Notes: generated by a model from the sequence alone, not told the origin. A DNA stretch of 64,000 bases from an uncultured Desulfatiglans sp. (GCA_900498135.1 LR026961.1:2951907-3015906); one strand, 5' to 3'. Positions 52,042 to 60,374 are shown, counted from the first letter of the stretch. A program made the numbers and translations.

Positions 52042-52530
52042 ATGGAAAAAAGCTTATTGAATAACAAGAAAGTTGTTATCGTCGATGATGAAGAGGATAT
52101 TTTAGAAACCTTATCTGAAAATTTGTCCATGTGTGAAGTTACAACTGCAAATACATTTGAAGATGCAAAAGAAAAGATTGAAAAAGAGCATTTTGATATT
52201 GCTATATTAGATATTATGGGCGTTGATGGATATAAACTCTTAGAGTTAGCTCGCAAAAATAAAATAATTCCTGTTATGTTGACTGCGAATGCTTTGAGCG
52301 TTGAAGATACCGTGAAATCATTTCAGGGTGGAGCTGTATCGTACGTTCCTAAAGAGAAGATGAGCGAAATCGAGATGATCCTGAACGAAGTGCTCGAAGC
52401 ACAGCCTAAGGGCAAGGGTCTTATGAGACGCTGGCTCGAAAGATTTGATTATTATTATGAGAAAAAGTTTGGATCAGATTGGAAAAACGGCCAAAAGTCA
52501 TTCTGGGACCAATTCGGTTATTGGGTCTAG
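52042..52530 (+). CDS. Receiver-domain protein with short C-terminal helix, AT-rich gene
   Basis: A 162-aa protein. Residues ~8-120 are a response-regulator receiver: acidic pair IVDDEEDILETL, phospho-acceptor D in IAILDIMGVDGYKLL, T in VMLTANALS and K in SYVPKEK. The last 40 residues (RRWLERFDYYYEKKFGSDWK) are aromatic and charged with no DNA-binding domain. ATG 52042 is preferred over 52018 because the receiver fold begins a few residues later. The gene is clearly AT-rich compared with neighbours, suggesting horizontal transfer. A single-domain relay or stress regulator is plausible; partner unknown. Confidence 0.85.
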   Translation: MEKSLLNNKKVVIVDDEEDILETLSENLSMCEVTTANTFEDAKEKIEKEHFDIAILDIMGVDGYKLLELARKNKIIPVMLTANALSVEDTVKSFQGGAVSYVPKEKMSEIEMILNEVLEAQPKGKGLMRRWLERFDYYYEKKFGSDWKNGQKSFWDQFGYWV

Positions 52531-52605
52531 AAACGTGTTTCTCTCATGACGGACTTCAGAGAATCGACGCCCGGATTCCTAACTACCTAAGCGGAGCCAT
52601 CGGAT

Positions 52606-53484
52606 ATGTCATATCAGCAAATAACCTACAGCGTTGAAAAAAATATCCTGACCATTACGTTGAACCGCCCTGAAAAGCGCAATGCTTGGACGTGGGTGAT
52701 GGCCAACGAACTCAGGGATGCAATGCTCAGGGCCGAGCGTGACGGTGATGTCCGGGTGGTCGTGCTGACGGGGGCCGGAAATGCCTTTTGTTCGGGCGCC
52801 GACCTGGATGAATTGAAAAATGCAGGGAATCTTCTGCAAGAGGTGTTGAGAGAGGACAATCAGGATACACCTGAGAAACAGGTTTCCATCCTGATGAAGA
52901 CGAAGACGGATGAAGAACTCGATCCGGAAAACCCCTCCGGCAAGCGGGGGGATTTCCGCAAGCGGTTCTCTTATTTCCTCGGCGTGGAAAAACCGGTCAT
53001 AGCGGCGGTCAACGGGCCTGCTGTCGGTCTGGGCTTTGTGGTCGGTCTTTATTGCGACATCCGGTTTGCATCGGACCAGGCGAGGTTTTCGACAGCCTTT
53101 TCCCGGCGCGGTTTGATCGCCGAGCACGGCATCAGTTGGATCCTGCCGAGGATTGCAGGCCTGGCGAACGCTTTCGATCTGCTTTTCTCCGCAAGGATGA
53201 TCGACGCCTCGGAGGCCTTGAGCATGGGCCTGGTGAGCCGGGTGTTTCCCCAGGGCGAATTCATGGCGCGCGTGAAGGATTATGCCTCCGTCCTTGCGAC
53301 GGAGGTCTCCCCCCGGTCGCTGGGTGTCATGAAACGGCAGGTCTACCGCGCGCAGTTTCAGACCCTGGCCGCGGCGTGGCAGGAGGCGGATGCCGAGATG
53401 TTGCAGAGTTTTCGCTCCGAGGATGCCAAGGAAGGCGTCGCGCACTTCCTGGAGAAGCGTGCGCCGAAATTCACCGGGAGATAG
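52606..53484 (+). CDS. Enoyl-CoA hydratase/isomerase (crotonase) family protein
   Basis: A 292-aa crotonase. Oxyanion-hole segments are NAFCSGADLDEL (near residue 64) and VNGPAVGLGFVVGLYCDIRF (near 136). RGLIAEHGISWILPRIAG (near 168) holds a Glu where the family has its catalytic acid. A 40-residue charged insert (LLQEVLREDNQDTPEKQVSI on) sits between the two oxyanion segments and is longer than in classical hydratases. ATG 52606. It stands alone. It would hydrate or isomerise an acyl-CoA, in keeping with the CoA-transferase and dehydratase-like genes in the window. Confidence 0.9.
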   Translation: MSYQQITYSVEKNILTITLNRPEKRNAWTWVMANELRDAMLRAERDGDVRVVVLTGAGNAFCSGADLDELKNAGNLLQEVLREDNQDTPEKQVSILMKTKTDEELDPENPSGKRGDFRKRFSYFLGVEKPVIAAVNGPAVGLGFVVGLYCDIRFASDQARFSTAFSRRGLIAEHGISWILPRIAGLANAFDLLFSARMIDASEALSMGLVSRVFPQGEFMARVKDYASVLATEVSPRSLGVMKRQVYRAQFQTLAAAWQEADAEMLQSFRSEDAKEGVAHFLEKRAPKFTGR

Positions 53485-53514
53485 TTTTTCGACGCAGGAC
53501 TTCGAGCGCAGGCG

Positions 53515-54126
53515 TCAGTTGATCTTCAGGATGCGGCCCCTGTAGGAGAAGGGATCGGAGATCTCCCATGAAACCGCCTCCTGGTTGTAATCCGTGATGC
53601 AGCGGCGCTCGAGCTTGTCAAAGGGGGTTCTGCCCGGGTCGGCCAGGATGACGGCGGTCTTTTCGGTCCGGTTGGCCCGGCGTATCAGTTTGTGCCACGG
53701 GGATACCAGTTCGTCCCAGAAGCAGATGTCCGCACCCATGACGAGATCGAAATCCTGCAGATCGGATTGTGTGAGGTCCCCTATCCCGAGGCGGAGCGTC
53801 GTGATGTCGACGTCGTTTGCCTGGGCCTGAATCTCCAGGAACGGGAACACCTCTGCGTCGATATCCATGCAGGTGACCTTTGCGGCCAAATTCTTGGCGC
53901 AGTAAATCCCGGCCAATCCCCAACCGCACCCGACATCCAGGATATTCAGGCCGCCCGGCAGGTGCTGATGCTGGATAAAGTCGATCAGCATCCAGCTCGA
54001 TTTCCAGATGCGAAACCCGTGTACGGTGGGGGAATGGTCGCGTTTGATTCTCCGGATCGAGCGGTGTACCGGTTTCAGGATTCTCAAGTCGTGGGAGTGG
54101 ATCTCCAGTTTTCCTGTTTTTTTCAT
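53515..54126 (-). CDS. SAM-dependent methyltransferase (Nnt1/METTL-like)
   Basis: A 203-aa protein with motif I NILDVGCGWGLAGIYCAK (near residue 60), then TCMDIDAEVFPFLEIQAQAN and LVMGADICFWDEL, a layout typical of the protein-lysine/histidine methyltransferase-like group. C-terminal NRTEKTAVILADPGRTPFDK follows. ATG 54126. It is followed by the convergent crotonase gene 30 bp away. Substrate unknown. Confidence 0.82.
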   Translation of the reverse strand: MKKTGKLEIHSHDLRILKPVHRSIRRIKRDHSPTVHGFRIWKSSWMLIDFIQHQHLPGGLNILDVGCGWGLAGIYCAKNLAAKVTCMDIDAEVFPFLEIQAQANDVDITTLRLGIGDLTQSDLQDFDLVMGADICFWDELVSPWHKLIRRANRTEKTAVILADPGRTPFDKLERRCITDYNQEAVSWEISDPFSYRGRILKIN

Positions 54127-54203
54127 CGGTTCGATTACCCTCAGGGGCCGGGTGAATGAAGATCCAAGTCGAGTGTTGCAGGATCCCCTGGCTTTTCAAA
54201 GAC

Positions 54204-54240
54204 CAAAAAAAGACGCCTCCCTTGTGCAAGGGAGGCGTCT
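54204..54240 (-). terminator. Rho-independent terminator of the cold-shock gene
   Basis: AGACGCCTCCCTTG and CAAGGGAGGCGTCT form a perfect 14-bp stem with a 2-nt loop at 54211-54240. On the minus strand the stem is followed by TTTTTT. It lies just downstream of the csp stop. Confidence 0.9.
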
Positions 54241-54258
54241 GGAGTGCTGCGGAAAAAA

Positions 54259-54459
54259 TCAGCGCTCGACTACATTGACGGCAGCCGGGCCCTTTTTGCC
54301 TTCTTCGATATCAAACGTGACATGGGCACCTTCTCGCAGGGACTTGAATCCGCTGCCTGCAATCCCTGAATGGTGCACGAAAACATCGGGACCGTTTTCC
54401 TGCTCGATGAAGCCGAAGCCTTTGCTGTCATTAAACCACTTGACCGTTCCATTCGCCAT
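54259..54459 (-). CDS. CspA-family cold-shock protein
   Basis: A 66-aa single cold-shock domain: RNP-1 KGFGFIEQ and RNP-2 DVFVHHSGI, preceded by GTVKWFNDS. It binds single-stranded RNA/DNA as an RNA chaperone. ATG 54459 follows AAAGGAGG; a longer reading from 54522 is not family-like. A consensus promoter at 54570-54597 gives an untranslated leader of about 100 nt, the usual cspA-type arrangement for temperature-dependent control. Confidence 0.96.
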   Translation of the reverse strand: MANGTVKWFNDSKGFGFIEQENGPDVFVHHSGIAGSGFKSLREGAHVTFDIEEGKKGPAAVNVVER

Positions 54460-54569
54460 GGTGACAACCTCCTTTCGCGAAAATTTCTCGCAGTTCCAAA
54501 CTTCAGGTGCCACTTTTGACAAATGGATTGTTTCCTGAAAAGAACTTCGAAATCTTATTATTGTTGAAA

Positions 54570-54597
54570 ATTATACGTCATTTTTTAAGAAAAGCAA
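54570..54597 (-). promoter_or_regulatory. Sigma-70-type promoter of the cold-shock gene
   Basis: On the minus strand TTGCTT (54597-54592) and TATAAT (54575-54570, perfect) are 16 bp apart within AT-rich DNA. The predicted transcript has a leader of about 104 nt. Confidence 0.75.
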
Positions 54598-54735
54598 GGA
54601 TTATTTTATAAAACTTGTTTTTATTTTTGATCCTGGGGATTTGCCGGCTGCGATCGAGTGTCGCGCAGATGGCATTCGGGACGGCCTTTTTCGCCTGTTT
54701 CGTTCCCATCCGGAAATTATTTCTCTATAGGATTC

Positions 54736-54982
54736 AGTTTCCATCCGGAAATGACAATTTTTCTTTACACGCTGCGCGTGTTCAGTCCCACCCCTGCGGG
54801 GCGGGTCCCGGTGTCTTCACACCCTTCGGGCGCTCAGTCCCACCGCTTCGCGGCGGGTCGCTGTTTGACTAATATAAATGAAAGCAAGCATTTGAGCGGA
54901 CGCGACCTGGTGGTCGCCGCACAAGCAACCGTGCAGATTGACGCCGAGATTGGCCAAAAAGACCCTTTCCGGATTGGAAACC
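54736..54982 (+). repeat. Dispersed inverted-repeat element, copy D, with nested palindromic insert
   Basis: The outer ends AGTTTCCATCCGGAAATG and CCTTTCCGGATTGGAAACC match the terminal repeats of the 63.9-kb copy in reverse. The core (GAAAGCAAGCATTTGAGCGG, GTGCAGATTGACGCCGAG) is at 54879-54950. About 100 bp at 54766-54868 interrupts the left arm and contains two 25-bp units (54783 and 54835, 22 of 25 identical, CAGTCCCACC..GCGGGTC), each with an internal palindrome. Confidence 0.75.
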
Positions 54983-55035
54983 ATTTCGGTGTCAATCCGC
55001 ACCTTTGCGTCGGCGGCCTGGAGTCCCCTTCCGCG

Positions 55036-55650
55036 TCATAGACCATCGTCGATCCGGGCGGCCCGGGGCCCGGTCCGATGAACCAGAAGCCACAACCCGC
55101 CGGATTCCAGGATCGCGGCGGCATCGGGCGGAATCGCCGCCACGGCGAGCATTCCTTCCAGCTCACTCCTCGAGATCCATTTCTTGCCGAGGCGATAGTT
55201 GAGTTCCCTGGATTCCCCGGCGATGGGATCGATCTGTTCCTTTGGGGTCAGCGGGCCGAATCCGCCCCCTATGAGCGCCTGCCCGCCGGGCCGGAGCACA
55301 TCGAATATCCCGGGCAACATGGCGGGGGTCAGGAAAAAGAAGGCCCCCCGGAAGACGACTAGGTCGAAGGCCGCCTGGAACGGAGGCTGAGTCAGTTCTC
55401 CGATCACCCACGCGCCGACCGTCGGAAATGCCTGCCGAAGGTGCGGGAGCAGGTGGCCTTCCCGGAGGAGACAGACCGGCGTCATTTCCGGGCGCTTCTT
55501 TCGAATCGCCGCGCTGATCCCGCCGGAGAAGGGGCCGAGTTCGAGCACTCGCCCTGATCTCTCAGGGCACCAGGGCGCGATCCAATCCGCCAGGTGGGGG
55601 TAAATGGGGGTCCACAAACGGTTGAGGCGGTCGATCAGGGTCGGGTCCAT
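55036..55650 (-). CDS. Class I methyltransferase-like protein
   Basis: A 204-aa protein with a SAM-type motif I, RVLELGPFSGGISAAIRK (near residue 35), then FDLVVFRGAFFFLTP and the strand FDVLRPGGQALIGGGFG, in the order of class I methyltransferases. The N-terminus LIDRLNRLWTPIYPHLADW is typical of a helical cap. ATG 55650. It lies 66 bp after the LutC-like stop on the same strand and could be the fourth gene of that operon. Substrate unknown. Confidence 0.75.
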   Translation of the reverse strand: MDPTLIDRLNRLWTPIYPHLADWIAPWCPERSGRVLELGPFSGGISAAIRKKRPEMTPVCLLREGHLLPHLRQAFPTVGAWVIGELTQPPFQAAFDLVVFRGAFFFLTPAMLPGIFDVLRPGGQALIGGGFGPLTPKEQIDPIAGESRELNYRLGKKWISRSELEGMLAVAAIPPDAAAILESGGLWLLVHRTGPRAARIDDGL

Positions 55651-55716
55651 GACGTTTCTTCGTTCCAGCGTTTCAGCGTGCGTGTCTCGTCCAGGCGAGG
55701 AGTTCGGCGAGGCCTT

Positions 55717-56505
55717 TCAGGCAACGCCGGCCCCGGTCAGGACCACGAGGTGGACCTTTCTCGGGCCGTGAACGCCGTAAACGATGTGGAGTTCGATGTC
55801 TGCGGTCTTGCTCGGTCCCGTGATGAAGGTGAGGTTGGGCCCCAGCCCCTCGCGGCGGATCTCCGGGTGCCATTTGAGGACCGTGTAAAGCTCTCCGAAA
55901 TCGGCCAGGATCTGAGCCAGCCCGATGACCGCCACGTGCACCTCGGGTGCGAGGGAGACCGCACGGGGCTGCCCGGCGCGGCTTCGAAGGACGAGCGTTG
56001 CGCTGTGGGCGACGCAGAAATCGGCGGAGGTGACGCCTATGCAGGCTAGACCGAGCGCCTCCCGTATGCGGGCCCGACGTTCGTTTTCGCTGAGTCCCAC
56101 AAGGGCCGGATCCTGCAGGTCGACGGGAAAGAAGGGCATCTCCAGGTCGACCAGCCGATGTTTCAGATTGAGCGTGTCAAGAAGGGGATGGCGCCAGCAG
56201 AGGATCCCCCGGCGGGAGGCGGGGTGCTCCCGGTGGTCGACGGCGATCTGATGGATGACGTCAGCCGCCTCCTGAAACCCTTCGACCGCGTGCACTTCCA
56301 GGTTGATGGTCCGCCCCTCCTCCATCAGCCGCTCGAGCAAGGCGAGACGATCCTTCCTTTCACGGCCGGCGATCCGGTCAAGGATCTCGAGGGCCTCCTC
56401 CGGCGGCGCGCCTTCCGGCTGCAGGGTCATGCGCGCCCTGCGGCTCTCTACACCCAGAGCCTGTCGCACCTTATTCAGGAATAGGTTTTCCGGTTCGTTC
56501 ATCAT
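55717..56505 (-). CDS. lutC: LUD-domain protein LutC (lactate utilisation)
   Basis: A 262-aa LUD-domain protein: NLFLNKVRQALG at the start, FQEAADVIHQIAVDHREHP, then the core ACIGVTSADFCVAHSATLVL and GPSKTADIELHIVYGVHGPR near the C-terminus, the ligand loop of this family. With LutA and LutB it forms the iron-sulfur L-lactate oxidation complex. ATG 56505; the open frame extends further upstream only across the preceding gene. Last of the three lut genes, 47 bp after lutB. Electrons would pass from lactate via Fe-S clusters to an unknown acceptor. Confidence 0.9.
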   Translation of the reverse strand: MMNEPENLFLNKVRQALGVESRRARMTLQPEGAPPEEALEILDRIAGRERKDRLALLERLMEEGRTINLEVHAVEGFQEAADVIHQIAVDHREHPASRRGILCWRHPLLDTLNLKHRLVDLEMPFFPVDLQDPALVGLSENERRARIREALGLACIGVTSADFCVAHSATLVLRSRAGQPRAVSLAPEVHVAVIGLAQILADFGELYTVLKWHPEIRREGLGPNLTFITGPSKTADIELHIVYGVHGPRKVHLVVLTGAGVA

Positions 56506-56552
56506 CACTTTTGATCCTTGCATAAATCCGCCTGCTCGATGCTTCAAGGGGG

Positions 56553-57995
56553 CTATCGGGGATTCATGGCCCTGCGGGGCCGGCTGCCAGCCAGGAACCG
56601 TCTGCGGGCCAGCGGCGGCATGTTGCGTGAAAGGGTCCAGCCGTCGAAGGGGGCTGGAAGCCTGCGGATCATCCCGGTTCGTCGCGGCAAAAGACGTTGC
56701 ACGAAGGATGCCGCCTGCATAAACAGGTGATAGACACGGGGGTTGCAGGCCATGCGGGCCCAGGCCTTGTAGGCCAGTCTCTCCGCGATGGGCGCCGGGC
56801 GGGTTTCCCATGCGGGGTCGCCTTCCGCGAGGCGCGCCCGGAGTTCGAGGAGCAGCTTCGGAATCCGGATGTGGACCGGGCAGGCGTCTTCGCACGCGCC
56901 GCAGAGGGTCTCCCCCTGGCAGAGGTGTTTTCCGCGTTCGATCCCCCAGAGCAGCGGGGTGATGACGGCGCCTATGGGGCCGGAGTAGATCGACCCGTAG
57001 GCGTGTCCGCCGATCTTGCGGTAGATGGGGCAGACGTTCAGGCAGGCGCTGCAGCGGATGCAGCAGAGGATCTCCCGGAAGACCGGGTCGGCGAGGATGC
57101 GGCTCCGGCCGTTGTCGACGATCACGACGTAGAAGTGTTCGGGGCCGTCCTCGAAATCAGGCGATCTGGGCCCGCCGACGTAGCTCACGTAGGTGGCCAT
57201 CTTCTGGGACGTGGCCCCGGTGGAGAGCAGGCGGAGCAGGACATCGTGGTCCTCCAGCCGGGCGGCGATGCGCTCCATCCCCATGAGGGCGACATGGACC
57301 TTGGGGAGGGTGGTGGCCATGCGCACGTTGCCCTCGTTCGACAGGATGGTGATGTGGCCGGTTTCGGCGCAGGCCAGATTGCACCCGGAGATGCCCATGT
57401 CGGCCTTGAAGAATTTGTCGCGCAGGGCGCGGCGGGCGGCGAGGGTCAGGGTCGGTGGATCTTCGGAATAGGGGATTCCCAGGTGTTGGGCGAACAGGGC
57501 CCCGATCTCCCGGCGCGTCATGTGCATGGCCGGCCCCAGGATATGCGAGGGCCTGTCGCCTGCCAGCTGCACGATGTACTCCCCGAGGTCGGTCTCCATG
57601 ACCTCGATGCCGGCTTCGATGAGAGCGGGGTTCAGGCCGATCTCTTCGCTCAGCATGGATTTGCCTTTGACGATCCGGCGGACCGCGTGGCGCTGCGCGA
57701 TGTCGAGGACGTGCGCCACCGCCGTTTGCGCTTCCGGGGCGTAAAGGACGTGGCCGCCGTGTTCTCTCACCCGCTCGGCGAAGGCGGCGAGAAGGATGTC
57801 CAGGTTTTCGATCGCCGCCATGCGGAGGTCGTGCGCGGTGTCGCGCAGGCCGGGACCTTCGGGCAGGGCTTGATAGGCCAGGGCGGTCGCCGGTCCGAGC
57901 CGGTTCTGGATGTCGGCCATGGCCGCCTGCAGGACAGGGTTGGACAAGCCCCGGCGCGCCGCGTCTTTATAGTCTTCCGGGGTTGGATGCCGCAC
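56553..57995 (-). CDS. lutB: LutB-like iron-sulfur protein (LUD domain plus 4Fe-4S)
   Basis: A 480-aa protein. The N-terminal LUD domain (residues ~60-290) has VKGKSMLSEEIGLNPALIEA and VETDLGEYIVQ-type METDLGEYIVQLAGDRPSHI, ISGCNLACAETGHI and NEGNVRMATTLPKVHV. The C-terminal part carries two [4Fe-4S] motifs, CCIRCSACLNVCPIYR and CGACEDACPVHI. The start is GTG 57995 with GAGGAG upstream and overlaps lutA by 29 nt. Established role: core of the LutABC L-lactate dehydrogenase. Confidence 0.94.
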   Translation of the reverse strand: MRHPTPEDYKDAARRGLSNPVLQAAMADIQNRLGPATALAYQALPEGPGLRDTAHDLRMAAIENLDILLAAFAERVREHGGHVLYAPEAQTAVAHVLDIAQRHAVRRIVKGKSMLSEEIGLNPALIEAGIEVMETDLGEYIVQLAGDRPSHILGPAMHMTRREIGALFAQHLGIPYSEDPPTLTLAARRALRDKFFKADMGISGCNLACAETGHITILSNEGNVRMATTLPKVHVALMGMERIAARLEDHDVLLRLLSTGATSQKMATYVSYVGGPRSPDFEDGPEHFYVVIVDNGRSRILADPVFREILCCIRCSACLNVCPIYRKIGGHAYGSIYSGPIGAVITPLLWGIERGKHLCQGETLCGACEDACPVHIRIPKLLLELRARLAEGDPAWETRPAPIAERLAYKAWARMACNPRVYHLFMQAASFVQRLLPRRTGMIRRLPAPFDGWTLSRNMPPLARRRFLAGSRPRRAMNPR

Positions 57996-58737
57996 GGACG
58001 TGCTCCTCGCCTGAATCCAGGATGCGGGCGATATGGATGGCCTTCACACGGGAGCCCATGCGGCTCAGCCGGCCCTGGATGTTCATGAGACAGCCGCTGT
58101 CGCAGCCGACCACTGCGTCGGCGCCGCTGGCCAGGATGTGTTCGACCTTTTCCTGGACGAGGGCGGTCGAGATCTCAGGGTATTTGAAGGAAAAGGCGCC
58201 GCCGAACCCGCAGCATCGATCCGAATCCACCATTTCCACGAACTCCGCCCCGCGGAGGCTCCGCAGCAGCCGGCGGGGCTGTTCGCGGATCCCCAGGCCG
58301 CGCGCCAGCTGGCACGAATCATGGTAGGTGATTCTGCCTTCGAAGGCGGCCCCTACATCTTCGACGTGCAGGATGTCCACCAGAAACTCGGTAAACTCGA
58401 AGGTGCGCGCAGCCGTCTCCCTGGCCCGGCGTTCCCATGTACGGTCCCCCCGGAAAAGATCCGGGTAGTGGCGGCGCACCATGTGGACGCAGGAGCCGGA
58501 TGGGCTGACAATGGGCAGGCCTCCTTCGAAGATCTCCAGGAAGCGTTTGGAGAGGCGCCTGGCCTCCTGACGGTACCCGGCGTTGAAGGCGGGTTGACCG
58601 CAGCACGTCTGGCGCTCGGGGCAGATCACACGCAGCCCCAGCCGTTCGAGAACGTTCTGCACCGCCTCCCCGGTCTGAACGGAGACCAGGTCCACCAGGC
58701 ATGGGACGAATAACAGGACCGTGGTTGGAGACGCCAT
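57967..58737 (-). CDS. lutA: LutA-like CCG-domain iron-sulfur protein
   Basis: A 256-aa protein with two cysteine-rich CCG domains, as in LutA, GlpC and heterodisulfide reductase HdrB. The first has RQTCCGQPAFNAGYR (near residue 40), the second DRCCGFGGAFSFKYPEIS (near residue 165) with VGCDSGCLMNIQGRL. A conserved DSCQLARGLGI segment lies between. ATG 58737. First gene of lutABC. Probably ligates a [4Fe-4S] (possibly non-cubane) centre in lactate oxidation. Confidence 0.92.
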   Translation of the reverse strand: MASPTTVLLFVPCLVDLVSVQTGEAVQNVLERLGLRVICPERQTCCGQPAFNAGYRQEARRLSKRFLEIFEGGLPIVSPSGSCVHMVRRHYPDLFRGDRTWERRARETAARTFEFTEFLVDILHVEDVGAAFEGRITYHDSCQLARGLGIREQPRRLLRSLRGAEFVEMVDSDRCCGFGGAFSFKYPEISTALVQEKVEHILASGADAVVGCDSGCLMNIQGRLSRMGSRVKAIHIARILDSGEEHVRAASNPGRL

Positions 58738-59049
58738 TTTGCAAATGTCCTTGGGGGGTCGATGCCGGCTGCACCCGGCGGCGGCTCGACGGCCGCTCAG
58801 CGGAGGCAGCGAAAACTATACCAGATGCTCCGGGGAATACAACCTGAAATTGCCGGGTGTCTTCACAGGGCGAACCTTTGCGACGTGCATCGGCCTGCGG
58901 AGAGGCGCCGAGTCCTGCCGAATGGGACGGGACGGGTGATCTTGCCCTGCGGGATGCCCTTTGCCGCATGGCCGCATCTCGAAAAGATCCCGGGAAAAAG
59001 AGGATGAACCTTGGAAGCGGTTCTTTTGAAAAAGAGGCGGGAGCCGGAG
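58738..59049. other. Gene-free stretch upstream of lutA
   Basis: No coding region is convincing. It should contain the lutABC promoter, but no clear -35/-10 or sigma-54 element was found. Confidence 0.4.
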
Positions 59050-59080
59050 GCCGTGTCCTCCAGCAGAGGAAGGACACGGC
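59050..59080 (-). terminator. Hairpin terminator after the FKBP gene
   Basis: GCCGTGTCCT and AGGACACGGC are perfect 10-bp arms with an 11-nt loop. On the minus strand a short T-run (CTTTTT) follows about 20 nt later. Probable terminator for the FKBP-type gene ending at 59091. Confidence 0.55.
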
Positions 59081-59090
59081 TCGGAACCGA

Positions 59091-59522
59091 TCAAGCGGTC
59101 AATTCCATCAGTTCGAGATCGAACTGGAGTGTTTTGCCGGCCAATGGATGATTGGCGTCCAGGGTCACGGTTTCCTCTTCGATGGCACTGATGATCACGG
59201 GGATCGGCTGACCCTGCATATTCTGAAGCTGGAGCCGCTGTCCGATCTCCGGCTCGATATCGACCGGAAAGTCGGTCTTGCTGACCTTCACTTTCAACTC
59301 TTCTTTTGGGTGTCCGTAGCCTTCTTCGGGCGAAATGGTGACGGTTTTGGATTCCCCCACCTGCATGCCGAGGACGCCCTTCTCGAAGCCCTGAATCAGC
59401 TGCCCTTCACCCAGGGTGAATTCAAGGGGTTCCCGCCCGCTGGAACTGTCAAAGACCGTTCCGTCTTCGAGCCTGCCGGTGTAGTGAACCTTCGCTTTGT
59501 CGCCGTTTTTTGCCTTGGTCAT
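59091..59522 (-). CDS. FKBP-type peptidyl-prolyl isomerase (SlyD-like)
   Basis: A 143-aa isomerase. FKBP core: VHYTGRLEDGTVFDSS, GREPLEFTLGEGQLIQGFEK and VGESKTVTISPEEGYG, with an inserted-in-flap IF domain (residues ~75-115, EELKVKVSKTDFP..IEPEIGQRLQL) as in SlyD. It lacks the His-rich metal-binding tail of E. coli SlyD. HPLAGKTLQFDLELMEL closes the fold. ATG 59522 follows GGAGG and a strong AT-rich promoter at 59557-59584. Folding helper or metallochaperone. Confidence 0.95.
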   Translation of the reverse strand: MTKAKNGDKAKVHYTGRLEDGTVFDSSSGREPLEFTLGEGQLIQGFEKGVLGMQVGESKTVTISPEEGYGHPKEELKVKVSKTDFPVDIEPEIGQRLQLQNMQGQPIPVIISAIEEETVTLDANHPLAGKTLQFDLELMELTA

Positions 59523-59556
59523 TGAATCCTCCATAAAATTTTTGACTTAATACAAT

Positions 59557-59584
59557 ATAATAAAGAGAAAATATAATTAATCAA
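59557..59584 (-). promoter_or_regulatory. Sigma-70-type promoter of the FKBP gene
   Basis: On the minus strand TTGATT and TATTAT are 16 bp apart in AT-rich DNA. Predicted start about 30 nt before the ATG at 59522. Confidence 0.65.
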
Positions 59585-59835
59585 GTCCTGTGGGGAATAT
59601 TCATCTCGGTCCGATCCCTTGGGGGCTGGCTCCCGGGTGAGAAGTATCGACGATCCGTCCTTTCCCGGATACAGACGGTTCGGCAACAGCCTGTGGGTTT
59701 TCCTCGGGGAAAACCGGAGTCTGAGGCGATAGCCGGATAAGATGAGGACGCCGTCATGGTCGAAAGGGCAAGCTTTACTTATTTGTTGTGATGATTAAAA
59801 TTTTTATTATTAACCTTTTTTGGGAGGGGTCGACC

Positions 59836-60348
59836 ATGTACTCGAAAACGGTGATGGATCATTTCAAAAGCCCGCGGAATGTGGGTGTCATCGAAAACCC
59901 GGACGGCTTCGGGGAGGTGGGCAATCCCCTATGCGGCGACATGATGAGCATTTATTTGAAAATCAAAGATGAACGGATCGACGATATCAAATTCCAGACG
60001 TTCGGGTGCGGCGCTGCCATAGCCGTATCCAGCATGCTGACGGAGATGGCCAAGGGAAAAACCGTCGAAGAGGCCAAAAAGATCTCGAACAAGGATGTAG
60101 CCGCTGCGCTCGAAGGGCTCCCCAAGAACAAGCTGCATTGTTCCAACCTCGGCGCGGATGCGCTTCATCAGGCCATCAAGGATTATGAAGACCGGAAGGC
60201 AGGGAAGGAGCCGAAGGTTCAGAAGCGGAGCGAGAAACACGAACATACCCATGGCGATCACTGCTACTGCCCCTACTGTGATGCTGAGGTCCCCGAGGGG
60301 GTGACCTTCTGTAAGGCGTGTCAGACGGATCTGACTGCCGAGCACTGA
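59836..60348 (+). CDS. iscU: IscU/NifU-N-type Fe-S scaffold with C-terminal zinc ribbon
   Basis: A 170-aa protein. Residues 1-120 are a standard IscU: YSKTVMDHFKSPRNVG, then cluster ligands C33 and D35 (PLCGDMM), C58 (FGCGAA) and C102 (LHCSNLGADAL). The extra 50 residues have a His-rich linker (EKHEHTHGDH) and a treble-clef/zinc-ribbon pattern CPYC (145-148) and CKAC (159-162). Ordinary IscU ends near residue 128. ATG 59836 follows GGGAGGGG; the open frame to 59788 is unlikely. It lies 26 bp upstream of the desulfurase-like gene. It assembles [2Fe-2S] clusters; the tail may add metal sensing or a partner site. Confidence 0.92.
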   Translation: MYSKTVMDHFKSPRNVGVIENPDGFGEVGNPLCGDMMSIYLKIKDERIDDIKFQTFGCGAAIAVSSMLTEMAKGKTVEEAKKISNKDVAAALEGLPKNKLHCSNLGADALHQAIKDYEDRKAGKEPKVQKRSEKHEHTHGDHCYCPYCDAEVPEGVTFCKACQTDLTAEH

Positions 60349-60374
60349 ACCTTGAGAGGAAGGGAGGGAAACCG

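Larger units (their letters stand above)
54460..55035. other. Intergenic region with csp promoter/leader, nested palindromes and repeat copy D
   Basis: No gene is supported. It holds the csp leader and promoter (to 54597), an extra half-palindrome CCATCCGGAAAT at 54706, the repeat element 54736-54982, and ordinary sequence up to the methyltransferase stop. Confidence 0.6.

Noticed and set aside
54871..54982. Recurring peptide IDAEIGQKD seen in several short frames
   Set aside because: It is the translation of the dispersed inverted-repeat element, not a protein domain; the frames have no ribosome site and differ in length and context.
55717..56895. 392-residue version of the LutC-like protein
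   Set aside because: The extra N-terminal 130 residues are the frame-shifted shadow of lutB with a Pro/Arg-rich composition; the LUD protein begins properly at 56505.
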